64,000 nucleotides of DNA, taken from positions 1 through 64,000 of the forward strand of contig NZ_RYYR01000004.1 of assembly GCF_003977595.1 (NCBI RefSeq). Direction: 5' to 3'. This DNA is from Lysinibacillus antri (lineage in GTDB: Bacteria; Bacillota; Bacilli; Bacillales_A; Planococcaceae). The first letter of the stretch is position 1. The number at the start of each line of letters is the position of its first letter. The notes beneath the pieces are model-generated. The model made no database searches. It worked only from the letters and a program-made list of their open reading frames with translations, and was not told the origin of the DNA. Positions 36,582-45,393 of the stretch are shown here, piece after piece. The translations under genes were made by a program, and so were the position numbers.

Positions 36582-37445
36582 ATGAAAGTTGTAACAGCAA
36601 TTGCAGAACTAAAATCAATTATTAAAAATAGCAAAAATGAAGGCGAAACAATTGGCTTAGTTCCAACGATGGGCTATTTACATGAAGGCCATTTAACACT
36701 AGCGAGCACAGCAAAAAGAGAAAATGATCTTGTTGTGATGAGTATCTTTGTAAATCCAACACAATTTGGTCCAAATGAAGATTTTGAATCGTATCCACGA
36801 GATTTAGATAGAGATTGCAAACTAGCGAACTCTGTTGGTGTGGACGTCATTTTCGCACCATCAGTAGAAGAAATGTACCCAACAGATGGGGGAATATCGA
36901 TTCGTGCAGGTAGACAATCCGAAATATTATGTGGGGCATCCCGACCAGGTCATTTTGATGGTGTGTTACAAGTCGTATCAAAATTATTCAATATTGTAGA
37001 ACCAACGACTGCCTATTTTGGGCAAAAAGATGCGCAACAAGTAGCAATTATCCAAACCCTTGTGAGAGATTTTAATTTCCCGCTTGAAATCCGTACTGTT
37101 CCTATTGTACGGGAGGAAGATGGACTGGCGAAATCTTCTCGAAATGTTTATTTATCAAAACAGCATCGCCAAGAAGCACCTGCTATCTATGAGGCGCTAC
37201 AAATTGCTAAGGAACATTTTTTAGCAACGAGAGAAGTAAAAGAAGCGGTGGCGCTAGCGACAAACCATATTGAAAAGAAAACATCTGGACGAATCGATTA
37301 TTTACAATTCCTTTCCTACCCAGATTTATCGGATATAAAAGAAGATACAGAACAATTTTTATTGGCAACTGCTGTTTATATTGGCACAACGAGATTAATA
37401 GATAATATAATTTTTGCGCTAAAAGGGGAAACTAAAAATGTTTAG
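36582..37445 (+). CDS. panC: Pantothenate synthetase
   Basis: A 287-residue ATP-dependent ligase joining pantoate and beta-alanine. Class I synthetase motifs: [38 protein letters not shown] and the KSSRN (KMSKS-like) loop. No gap to panB, and an overlap of eight bases with panD. Confidence 0.97.
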   Translation: MKVVTAIAELKSIIKNSKNEGETIGLVPTMGYLHEGHLTLASTAKRENDLVVMSIFVNPTQFGPNEDFESYPRDLDRDCKLANSVGVDVIFAPSVEEMYPTDGGISIRAGRQSEILCGASRPGHFDGVLQVVSKLFNIVEPTTAYFGQKDAQQVAIIQTLVRDFNFPLEIRTVPIVREEDGLAKSSRNVYLSKQHRQEAPAIYEALQIAKEHFLATREVKEAVALATNHIEKKTSGRIDYLQFLSYPDLSDIKEDTEQFLLATAVYIGTTRLIDNIIFALKGETKNV

Positions 37446-37821
37446 AATGATGATGAATAGTAAAATCCATCGAGCACAGGTGACGCAAGCTGATTTAAAC
37501 TATGTTGGCTCCATTACAATTGATCAGGATATATTAGATGCAGTTGGAATGTTACCAAATGAAAAAGTTCATATTGTAAATAATAATAACGGTGCACGTT
37601 TTGAGACGTATATAATTGCTGGAGAACGTGGAAGTGGTGTCATTTGTGTAAATGGTGCAGCTGCACGACTTGTTCAAAAAGGTGATATTGTCATTATTAT
37701 TTCTTATGTTTATGTTGATAACAATGAAGTAAAAAATCATCAACCAACCGTAGCTATTATGGGAGAAAATAACACGATTGTGGATATGATTAGCTACGAA
37801 CCTGAAGCGACAGTACTATAA
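37438..37821 (+). CDS. panD: Aspartate 1-decarboxylase
   Basis: A 127-residue pyruvoyl enzyme making beta-alanine from aspartate. The self-cleavage site Gly-Ser is in NYVGSITID (about residues 24-25), with [20 protein letters not shown] and [15 protein letters not shown] following. The start at 37438 has AGGGGAAAC upstream within panC. Length equals B. subtilis PanD. The panBCD operon ends with the next terminator. Confidence 0.97.
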   Translation: MFRMMMNSKIHRAQVTQADLNYVGSITIDQDILDAVGMLPNEKVHIVNNNNGARFETYIIAGERGSGVICVNGAAARLVQKGDIVIIISYVYVDNNEVKNHQPTVAIMGENNTIVDMISYEPEATVL

Positions 37822-37827
37822 TGGTAG

Positions 37828-37870
37828 AAAGCATTCTTTTGGATAATCCAATCCGTTAGAATGCTTTTTT
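37828..37870 (+). terminator. Intrinsic terminator after panD
   Basis: AAAGCATTCT (37828-37837) pairs with AGAATGCTTT (37858-37867), followed by T run. Confidence 0.88.
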
Positions 37871-37889
37871 ATATTTTAAATAGAGATAA

Positions 37890-37994
37890 TTCCGCCAAAA
37901 TCGTATAGAATCCCGCCAAATCACGCTCGATTTCCGCCAAAATCGCGTGGAATTCCGCCAAATCAGACTTAAATCCCGCCAAACTTGGATAGAT
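37890..37994. repeat. Five 21-bp tandem repeats, TTCCGCCAAA family
   Basis: Five consecutive 21-base units start at 37890, 37911, 37932, 37953 and 37974, each opening TTCCGCCAAA or TCCCGCCAAA; a partial sixth (ATCCGC) follows at 37995. The length of 21 keeps all units in the same frame. Read on the minus strand they give 7-residue repeats of the type LAEFHAI, LAEIERD, LAGFYTI. The 65-codon minus frame (37869-38066) has only a TTG start with no ribosome site, so translation is doubtful. Confidence 0.85.
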
Positions 37995-38102
37995 ATCCGC
38001 TCTATGTTTGAGCTTCTTAATTTTCCAGCAAAATGCGAATATTATAACAATAATTGATTTTACCAATGGAGTAATGCTATCGTTAACAATGAGGTGAAGA
38101 CC

Positions 38103-39440
38103 ATGAAGAAATTTGATTTAACGGTAATTGGAGCAGGTGCTGGTGGGTATGTAGCAGCCATTCATGCAGCGAAGAGTGGATTGAAAGTAGCACTTGTGGA
38201 GAAAGGAAAAGTGGGTGGCGCTTGTTTTAATCTTGGATGTATTCCATCAAAAATTATGCTTGAGCATAGTAAAGTCATCCAAACAATACGTCGTGCCAAT
38301 GAGTGGGGGATTCATGTACCAACCATTGACATTGACTTCCCAAAATTGATGCAACGTAAAGAAGTGGTGATTCAACAACTTCTTGATGATATCCATGTAT
38401 TTGTCCAAAATGCATCAATTACATTTTTTACAGGCGAAGCAAAACTACTACAAGATGGCGTTGTGGCGGTAAATGATGAAAAAATTCAATCGAAACATAT
38501 TATTTTGGCAACTGGTAGCAAGCCCTTTGTTCCACCATTTAAAGGGATTGAAACAGCCAACTATCACACAACTGATACGATTTTTAATATTACCGAACTA
38601 CCGAAACAATTAACGATTATCGGTGGGGGAGTCATTGCTGTCGAAATGGCCTTTAGTTTAGCTCCGTTTGGCACAAAAGTAACGATTTTAAATCATAGTA
38701 AAGACATTTTACAAACGGAAGAACCAGAAGCGCGGCCAATTATACGTCAGAAAATGCACGATTTAGGCATTAATCTCGTACTCGATTTTGAGTTCCAAGA
38801 AATACGTGAAAACTCAATCGTTACATCTCGTGGGAATTATGAATACGAAAATTTACTATTTGCCACAGGAAGAAGAGCAAATCTTGAAATTGTAAAAGAT
38901 TTGAATTTGGAAATGGATGGGCGTTTTATTAAAGTAAATGATGAATATGAAACGAGCATTCCAAACCTTTATGCAATCGGGGATATTATCGGAGGATTCC
39001 AGCTAGCTCATGCGGCAAGTGCTGAAGGGATTCATGCAGTAGAAGCAATATTAGGAAATAAACCAAAACCAATCGACCAAACAACAGTACCTCGATGTGT
39101 GTATACGAGCCCGGAAATTGCAACGTTTGGCTTATTGGAAGAGGAAGTAAAAGAACCATGTATTGTAACAACATTACCGCTCAGAACAAATCCAAAAGCA
39201 TTGATGGAAGGGAATACAGAAGGATTTATTAAGTTCATCGCTTCCCAAGATCAACATGAGATTTTAGGAGCTTGTGTTGTTGGCGACGGTGCGACGGAAA
39301 TTTTAAATTCGATGTTAGCGGTAAAAGTAGCAGGTGGAAATGCAGATGATCTATCAAAAATGATTTTCCCACACCCAACCGTTAGTGAACATATAGGCGA
39401 TGCTGCTAGAGCAGTTTTTTGGAAGGCGATTCATTCTTAA
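38103..39440 (+). CDS. Dihydrolipoamide dehydrogenase-like flavoprotein oxidoreductase
   Basis: A 445-residue pyridine nucleotide-disulfide oxidoreductase. FAD site VIGAGAGGYVAAIHAA (about 7-22), redox-active pair in GGACFNLGCIPSK (about 38-50; the usual Thr-Cys-Leu-Asn is Ala-Cys-Phe-Asn), NAD site IIGGGVIAVEMA (about 175), second FAD site AIGDIIGG, catalytic base HPTVSE near the C-terminus. No E1/E2 subunit genes are nearby, so it could be a stand-alone lipoamide dehydrogenase or another disulfide reductase. GAGGTGA precedes ATG 38103; GTG 38094 lies inside that site. Confidence 0.9.
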   Translation: MKKFDLTVIGAGAGGYVAAIHAAKSGLKVALVEKGKVGGACFNLGCIPSKIMLEHSKVIQTIRRANEWGIHVPTIDIDFPKLMQRKEVVIQQLLDDIHVFVQNASITFFTGEAKLLQDGVVAVNDEKIQSKHIILATGSKPFVPPFKGIETANYHTTDTIFNITELPKQLTIIGGGVIAVEMAFSLAPFGTKVTILNHSKDILQTEEPEARPIIRQKMHDLGINLVLDFEFQEIRENSIVTSRGNYEYENLLFATGRRANLEIVKDLNLEMDGRFIKVNDEYETSIPNLYAIGDIIGGFQLAHAASAEGIHAVEAILGNKPKPIDQTTVPRCVYTSPEIATFGLLEEEVKEPCIVTTLPLRTNPKALMEGNTEGFIKFIASQDQHEILGACVVGDGATEILNSMLAVKVAGGNADDLSKMIFPHPTVSEHIGDAARAVFWKAIHS

Positions 39441-39448
39441 CTAATTTG

Positions 39449-39488
39449 AAAGTGTACCTTAGAATAGCTGATCTAAGGTACACTTTTT
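39449..39488. terminator. Terminator between converging oxidoreductase and chemoreceptor genes
   Basis: AAGTGTACCTTAGA (39450-39463) pairs perfectly with TCTAAGGTACACTT (39472-39485), followed by TTTTT on the plus strand. It sits five bases from the end of the minus-strand gene, so it may serve both. Confidence 0.9.
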
Positions 39489-39493
39489 GGGTG

Positions 39494-41584
39494 TTATAAC
39501 GTGAATTTTTGTGTAGTGATTTTCAATTCATGGGCTAAATCCTTTAATTCATTCATCATAATTGCTACTTTTTCCATCTCGTTATATTGCTCGGCTGCAC
39601 CTGCTGTTACTTCTTCTGCACTTGCAGCGGATTGCTCGGAAATTGCTACAATCTGTTGCATACCTAACATTGTATTTTCTTTTTCTTGAAGCATAACATT
39701 TAAGCGTTCAATAAACTGGTTGATACGACTTTCTATATGGGTTGCCGCAGTTAGTTGCTGTTTAAATGCAAGTTCTGTACGACTAACAGATTCTTTTTGG
39801 TGAGACACTAATACATTACTTTTTTGGACAATTTGAGATGTCTGCTCGGCTTGTTGAAGGATGGATGACACTGTTTTTTGTACTTCTTCGGTTTCATGTT
39901 GGGATTGCTCTGCTAATTTACGCACTTCTTCAGCAACAACAGCAAATCCTTTCCCATGTTCACCAGCACGGGCTGCCTCAATGGATGCATTTAGTGCAAG
40001 TAAATTGGTTTGCGCAGTAATGTTTTGAATGGATACCATGACTTTATTAATACTTTGAAGTTTTTCTTCTAAATTGCCCATTTGAATATCTAACTCATTA
40101 TTAACGGTAGTTACTTCACTCGTTTGTTGACGTAAGTTTTCTACTTCATCCATTCCCATCTTCGCTTGGTTGTTCGATTCTTGGATACTAATGAGTACTT
40201 CATTTGACAGTTTTGAAAGAATATCAATTTTTTCACCTAAAGCGGACATTTGACTGTTCGATTGGTCAATTTCCTCTGATTGGACTTGTGCACCTTTCGC
40301 AATTTCTTCAATCGCTCGAGAAATTTCTTCACTACTTTGAGACATTTCTTCAACTGAACGATTCATTTTTTCTGATTGATCGAGTATCAGATCAGAGGCA
40401 TTACTTACATTTTGAACCACTGTATACATTTGTTCACGCATATAGTTGTATGCATTCCCAACTGCGCCAATTTCATCATTTTTAAGGCGATTTTTTTCAA
40501 CTTCCACCGTTAATTTACCCGCTGCTGCTTCTTCTAGTGCAAATTTCACACTTTGTAATGGTTTTAAATTTTTTGAGATAAAATAATAAGTTAATGCTGC
40601 CAGGATAATAGCCATTAATATTGCGGCAACCACTGATATTTTAATAACTGAATTAAAAGTTGATAATATAGATGACTTCGGAATAGATGTTTCAATTATC
40701 CATTTGCCTATATTTTCATCGATTTGTAATGGCGTAAGCAATGTGAATGTTTCTTCATTAAATATATCGGATTTTGCATAATACGATACCTTCTCACCAG
40801 ATTGCAAAGATTGTGAGTGCTTGTCCCATTCCGTAACGTAATTAGACATTTGTTGATGTTTACTTTCCATTCCTGAACTATCAGAAATGACAATGCCAGC
40901 TGGTGAAATAACACGTTGTAAAGCTGTATCTGGTACATTTTTAGCAACAATCTCATCTAGAAAGTTAAGTGTGAAATCGGCTAAAGCGACGCCGAAAAAT
41001 TCATCATTTATTATAATTGGAACTGTAACGGAAACTAAAGAAACGATATCTCCATTAAGATCATAATCGTATGGTTCAGTAATATAAGTTTTCTTTAACT
41101 CTTTTGGTTTTGTATACCACTCGGCTTGTGCAGTATCATCTATAGGCATATTGTCGATTTTGTTTGTATCTCTATAAGTATAAGGGGCAAAGTGATTGGA
41201 GTTGTTAATGTAATTGGTTTCATTCTCACTAGTTTCTTGTAATTTACTAGGATCTAGTATTATAGAAAGACCTAAAATATTTTCATTTGTGGATAGAACT
41301 TGTTGTTGTAAATTCACCACTTGAGCTGTATTTAACTCACCTTGGTTATATAACGATGCTATAGAATCTTTCTCAGTCTTTAATAAACTAATTGTCTTTT
41401 CGAATACTTGTTGAATTTCCTTTGAAGCAGTTTCAGTTTTTGCTTGGATATTGATTTCACTTTGTTCAACACTATTACGATAAACTAGTACATTCGTTGT
41501 GATACTAAATACTGCAAATAACAGAATAAAAATACTAATAGTTAATAGAGAAAGACGTAATACAAGATTTTTTTGTTTTTTCAT
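39494..41584 (-). CDS. Methyl-accepting chemotaxis protein (dCache type)
   Basis: A 696-residue transmembrane chemoreceptor. Membrane helix at about 9-30, an extracellular double-Cache-like sensor at about 40-300 ([19 protein letters not shown]), second helix at about 308-332, HAMP at about 333-388, and a long signalling coiled coil. The conserved tip is [30 protein letters not shown]-like (about 530-560); that tip binds CheA/CheW. The ligand is unknown. AGGTGGG precedes its ATG. It stands alone, with no che genes adjacent except cheR 25 kb away. Confidence 0.94.
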   Translation of the reverse strand: MKKQKNLVLRLSLLTISIFILLFAVFSITTNVLVYRNSVEQSEINIQAKTETASKEIQQVFEKTISLLKTEKDSIASLYNQGELNTAQVVNLQQQVLSTNENILGLSIILDPSKLQETSENETNYINNSNHFAPYTYRDTNKIDNMPIDDTAQAEWYTKPKELKKTYITEPYDYDLNGDIVSLVSVTVPIIINDEFFGVALADFTLNFLDEIVAKNVPDTALQRVISPAGIVISDSSGMESKHQQMSNYVTEWDKHSQSLQSGEKVSYYAKSDIFNEETFTLLTPLQIDENIGKWIIETSIPKSSILSTFNSVIKISVVAAILMAIILAALTYYFISKNLKPLQSVKFALEEAAAGKLTVEVEKNRLKNDEIGAVGNAYNYMREQMYTVVQNVSNASDLILDQSEKMNRSVEEMSQSSEEISRAIEEIAKGAQVQSEEIDQSNSQMSALGEKIDILSKLSNEVLISIQESNNQAKMGMDEVENLRQQTSEVTTVNNELDIQMGNLEEKLQSINKVMVSIQNITAQTNLLALNASIEAARAGEHGKGFAVVAEEVRKLAEQSQHETEEVQKTVSSILQQAEQTSQIVQKSNVLVSHQKESVSRTELAFKQQLTAATHIESRINQFIERLNVMLQEKENTMLGMQQIVAISEQSAASAEEVTAGAAEQYNEMEKVAIMMNELKDLAHELKITTQKFTL

Positions 41585-41743
41585 AAAAACCCACCTATAT
41601 ACGTTATTAAAAATAATATTCTAGCATGTGCTATAAATGAGGCTAAAGTATTATTATATATAAAATAATATAGCACTTAATATTACTGATGTGTAGTTTA
41701 ATTTTTTAAAATTTTCGAAAATTAATGTATCCCAAAATAATTC

Positions 41744-41772
41744 TTGCTTATTTTTTGTTCACTTGATAGAAT
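41744..41772 (+). promoter_or_regulatory. Candidate promoter for a hairpin-rich noncoding RNA
   Basis: TTGCTT (41744-41749), exactly 17 bases, TAGAAT (41767-41772). It points towards the hairpins at 41777-41858 and away from the chemoreceptor. Confidence 0.5.
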
Positions 41773-41776
41773 CATA

Positions 41777-41858
41777 TTAGGTGCCAAACCTAAGTAAAGT
41801 GCATAACTTTACAAACTAAGCATTCATTAACGACGCGGATTGTCGGAATGCTTTTTTT
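41777..41858 (+). ncRNA. Candidate small structured RNA of three hairpins
   Basis: Three stems lie back to back: TTAGGT-GCCAA-ACCTAA (41777-41793), GTAAAGT-GCATA-ACTTTAC (41794-41812), and AGCATTC (41819-41825) with GAATGCT (41846-41852) plus an inner CGAC/GTCG stem and seven T, a good intrinsic terminator. The first two are perfect and have five-base loops. No open reading frame of note. The predicted RNA would be about 75-80 bases. There is no plus-strand gene upstream for 2.3 kb that the terminator could serve, which argues for a separate transcript. I do not recognise it as a known riboswitch or sRNA. Confidence 0.5.
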
Positions 41859-41861
41859 CAT

Positions 41862-41891
41862 GAGCAGGGAGATGAGCCCCTGCTCTTTTTA
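41862..41891 (+). terminator. Second terminator-like hairpin upstream of dinG
   Basis: GAGCAGGG (41862-41869) pairs perfectly with CCCTGCTC (41878-41885), followed by TTTTT. It directly follows the ncRNA terminator. Confidence 0.8.
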
Positions 41892-41903
41892 TATACATAG
41901 AAA

Positions 41904-41940
41904 CGTCTATTCTAATAGTAGAATAGGCGATTTTTGTTTT
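41904..41940 (+). terminator. Third terminator-like hairpin upstream of dinG
   Basis: CGTCTATTC (41904-41912) pairs with GAATAGGCG (41921-41929) with one wobble, followed by ATTTTTGTTTT. A fourth inverted repeat without a T run, AACCCATT/AATGGGTT, lies at 41962-41982. Confidence 0.7.
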
Positions 41941-42054
41941 ACATTTGAAATGTGTTTGAACAACCCATTTCTGTAATGGGTTTAGGGTGACCTGAAGTCC
42001 GTAAGTATGATAAAATTCGCTTATAATTATTTACATTGTGAGTTGAGAAAAATG

Positions 42055-44871
42055 ATGGAAAGTCAAAAATATGCAATTGTTGATTTAGAAACAACAGGTC
42101 ACTCACCAGCTTCGGGAGATCGTATGATTCAAATTGCAATTGTCATTATGAAAGATTGGTGTATAGAAAAGACTTTTACATCATTCATTCATCCTGGAAA
42201 ACCAATTCCACTGTTTATACAAGATTTAACAAACATAACGGATGCAGACGTAAAAGATGCTTTACCATTCGAAGCACATGCAGATTATATTTATGAGTTG
42301 CTGCAAGACTCCATATTTGTTGCTCATAATACGGATTTTGACTTGTCGTTTTTGCAAGCAGAATTTCAACGAGCGGGGTTGCCAAAATGGTTCGGAAAGA
42401 AAATTGATACTGTTGAATTAGCAAAAATTTTATTTCCAACATCTTTAAGTTATAAACTCGGGGATTTAGCTGCGGATTTAAATATTCCTTTAGATAATGC
42501 ACATCGCGCGGATGACGATGCTAGAGCATGTGCACATTTATTGAAGAAATGTTGGGAAGAGTTAATTTCGTTGCCATTAACGACATTAGAACAGTTGCAT
42601 AAAAAATCATTTCGTCTTAAATCAAATTTATCGCAGCTGTTTTTTGATGCGTTACAAACAAAGCGTCGTTCGGTAATCGATACAGAAAATATTATTTATT
42701 ATAATAAAATTGCCCTACAACAACCGGTAGCCCGATCAAAAACAAATGAAAAACCGCTTCAGTATCCGATGTCGAAAGAAGAAAAAATCAAATTATTTAC
42801 TGAAAAAATTCCTGCCTTTGAAGAACGGGTACAGCAATTTCAAATGATGGATTCCATTTGGGAGTCGTTAAATCGTAAATCTGAAATCGCCATCGAAGCT
42901 TCGACTGGAATCGGTAAAACAATTGGCTATTTATTTCCTGCATTAATTTATGCAATCCAAAATAACAGAAAAATCTGTATTAGTACGTATACTTCTCATT
43001 TACTTGAACAATTGCTTATTAACGAAATTCCTAAAATGGAGGAAATTTTAGGACGTCAAATTAACGTAACACTATTAAAAGGGAAGCAGAACTATGTAGA
43101 TATTGGTACTTTTGAACAGTTGATTAAATTTGAAGATCTTTCTTATGATGAAACATTAACGGTACTCCAAGTATTAGTTTGGCTATCTAAAACAAAGACT
43201 GGCGATGTAACGGAATTAAATGTTTCTGGTGGAGGTCAATTATTTATTGACAAAATCCGAAAAAGTAACGAAAAGTCCCAAACAATTGATCCACACTTTG
43301 ACTTCTATGACCGTGCTATACGTGAAAGTGAAGAAGCCGATTTAATCGTGACCAATCATTCGATGATACTAGTAGATCTTGTACGAAAAGAGCCGATCTT
43401 TGAAAAAATTGATGGTTGGATTATTGACGAAGCACATCAATTTATTCAGGCAGCAGTCAATCAAGACGAGTCTATTTTCACGTATACCAATTGGAAATAT
43501 TTATTTGGACAAATTGGTCTTGCAACAGACAATGGAATATTTACTAGGTTTCAAAAAATCGCACTAAAGAAACAACGAGTACCTCTTCAATTGTTTAATC
43601 AATTAGAAAAGAAGTATATACGTGTAACGAATTTATTTAATAAGGCGATGCAAGAACTTGTACATCAAATGAAAAATTATACAATCCAAACAAAACAAGA
43701 TACAAAACATACCGTGTTTTTATCGCAAATTGAGCTGGATAACGGATTAATGAAAAGTGTTTCTCATGCGATTCAAAATTGGATTGATTTGGCTGAACGA
43801 ATTGCGACTACTTTCAAAAATGATGTTGAAGAGATTGCACCTGAACATCAATTAGTACTGGAACAATGGGAATATTGGATACGTGAATTTAAAATGAAAG
43901 TTGCGCAATGGGAAGAGCTGTTTTTACAAGGAGAAACTGACTCAACCACTTGGATTGAAATCGACCGTCGTAATGTACCAGGTAGTATACGTGTATTGAA
44001 AAAGCCGATTAATATTACCGCGTCCATTCACCAGTTATTTGAACCCTTCAGAAAGTCGGGTGCGGTCATTTGGACTTCAGGAACGTTATCGGTTCCGAAT
44101 AACGAACGTTTTATTGCAGATCAATTAGGAATTGACAAAAATGTGCCCATTCTCTCACTTCAAGCTCCAGCAAATTACTATGCTGGTGCAAAGGCCTATA
44201 TTGTAACGGACATGCCTGATATTCAATCGGTTTCACAAACGGATTATATCGAATCGGTGGCATTAGCCATTACGAGAATTGTTCGTACAACAAATGGTCG
44301 TTGTTTTGTCTTATTTACCTCACAAGACATGCTAAGGAAAACAGTAGAGCTTATTACAGAAAGTGAGCTTTTACATGATTACATGTTATTTGCACAAGGA
44401 GTTACAAATGGAAGTCGCATGCGGTTATTAAAATCATTTCAGAAATTTAGTCATTCCGTCTTGTTTGGAACAAATAGTTTTTGGGAAGGGGTAGACGTAC
44501 CGGGAGATGGTTTATCTTCTGTCATTATTGTTCGTCTTCCATTCTCTTCACCAGAAGAACCGACATTTAAAGCGAAGTCTTCATTGATTCAACAACAAGG
44601 ACGGAATTCTTTTACCGAATTATCATTACCGGAAGCCATTTTACGCTTCAAACAGGGGTTTGGAAGATTAATTCGTTCTTCCCATGATAAAGGTGTATTT
44701 ATTGTATTAGATCGTAGAATAGAGACAAAATCTTATGGTGTAGAATTTTTACGCGCATTACCACAAATTTCTGTTAATAAACTACCATTACAAGATATGG
44801 TTTTAGAGATAGAACATTGGTATAATAGCAATGATAAGGATAGAAAGCAGGTTGGCAACAATGAAAAGTAA
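42055..44871 (+). CDS. dinG: DinG-family helicase with N-terminal 3'-5' exonuclease domain
   Basis: A 938-residue protein combining a DnaQ-like exonuclease (about 1-170: DLETTG, HNTDFDLSFL, HRADDDARACAH) with an XPD/DinG-type helicase (about 240-925: EASTGIGKT Walker A, IIDEAHQF, and the C-terminal FWEGVDVPG and GFGRLIR motifs). The exonuclease fusion is typical of Firmicute DinG; B. subtilis is similar in length. I do not see the four-cysteine iron-sulfur cluster between helicase motifs. The ribosome site is weak (GAGTTGAG); ATG 42055 or 42058. Confidence 0.95.
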   Translation: MESQKYAIVDLETTGHSPASGDRMIQIAIVIMKDWCIEKTFTSFIHPGKPIPLFIQDLTNITDADVKDALPFEAHADYIYELLQDSIFVAHNTDFDLSFLQAEFQRAGLPKWFGKKIDTVELAKILFPTSLSYKLGDLAADLNIPLDNAHRADDDARACAHLLKKCWEELISLPLTTLEQLHKKSFRLKSNLSQLFFDALQTKRRSVIDTENIIYYNKIALQQPVARSKTNEKPLQYPMSKEEKIKLFTEKIPAFEERVQQFQMMDSIWESLNRKSEIAIEASTGIGKTIGYLFPALIYAIQNNRKICISTYTSHLLEQLLINEIPKMEEILGRQINVTLLKGKQNYVDIGTFEQLIKFEDLSYDETLTVLQVLVWLSKTKTGDVTELNVSGGGQLFIDKIRKSNEKSQTIDPHFDFYDRAIRESEEADLIVTNHSMILVDLVRKEPIFEKIDGWIIDEAHQFIQAAVNQDESIFTYTNWKYLFGQIGLATDNGIFTRFQKIALKKQRVPLQLFNQLEKKYIRVTNLFNKAMQELVHQMKNYTIQTKQDTKHTVFLSQIELDNGLMKSVSHAIQNWIDLAERIATTFKNDVEEIAPEHQLVLEQWEYWIREFKMKVAQWEELFLQGETDSTTWIEIDRRNVPGSIRVLKKPINITASIHQLFEPFRKSGAVIWTSGTLSVPNNERFIADQLGIDKNVPILSLQAPANYYAGAKAYIVTDMPDIQSVSQTDYIESVALAITRIVRTTNGRCFVLFTSQDMLRKTVELITESELLHDYMLFAQGVTNGSRMRLLKSFQKFSHSVLFGTNSFWEGVDVPGDGLSSVIIVRLPFSSPEEPTFKAKSSLIQQQGRNSFTELSLPEAILRFKQGFGRLIRSSHDKGVFIVLDRRIETKSYGVEFLRALPQISVNKLPLQDMVLEIEHWYNSNDKDRKQVGNNEK

Positions 44872-44895
44872 TACTTTACCAATGAAGGTGATTCA

Positions 44896-45378
44896 ATGAA
44901 AAACTGGATAATTTTCATTTCCGTTTTTTTACTTTCATTAGCCCTTGTTATATCTGTTCTCGTAATATGGAAGTCCGATGCTCCGTTTAATAAAATCGAA
45001 AAGCAGGCAGAAGAACTCGCAGTGTCATCTGGAAAGCTTGAAAAAGTATCGGATAGCTATGTTTACAATGGTAATAAACCGTATGTTACTGTGTTCGGGG
45101 AAGATGAAAACGGTAAACAAAAAGCAATATTTGTTCCGGTCAGTTTAGAAGAAAATTCGATTCAGGAAGTGTTTTTGCAAGACGGTATTACTAAGGATCA
45201 AGCATTGTCGGTTTTAAATAATGAAGTAAAAGCAAAAGAAATTCTCCATACAAAATTAGGATATGAAGAAGTGGGTCCTGTCTGGGAAATTACCTATACG
45301 AGCGATTCAGAAAATCTTAATTATGTTTATATACTCTTTGAAGATGGAGAATGGTGGAAAAGAATTTTGAATTTATAA
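44896..45378 (+). CDS. ypmB: Membrane-anchored PepSY-like protein YpmB
   Basis: A 160-residue protein with an N-terminal membrane helix (residues 4-24) and an extracytoplasmic part resembling two PepSY-like units (ITKDQALSVLNNE, LGYEEVGPVWEITY). It matches the location and length of B. subtilis YpmB, downstream of dinG and before aspB; the small ypmA found there in B. subtilis is absent. GAAGGTGATT precedes the ATG. Function unknown. Confidence 0.88.
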   Translation: MKNWIIFISVFLLSLALVISVLVIWKSDAPFNKIEKQAEELAVSSGKLEKVSDSYVYNGNKPYVTVFGEDENGKQKAIFVPVSLEENSIQEVFLQDGITKDQALSVLNNEVKAKEILHTKLGYEEVGPVWEITYTSDSENLNYVYILFEDGEWWKRILNL

Positions 45379-45393
45379 AGGGGAATTTCGAAA

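Noticed and set aside
37890-37994. CRISPR array
   Set aside because: Units are directly abutting 21-mers with drifted interiors, not identical repeats separated by unique spacers; no cas genes nearby.
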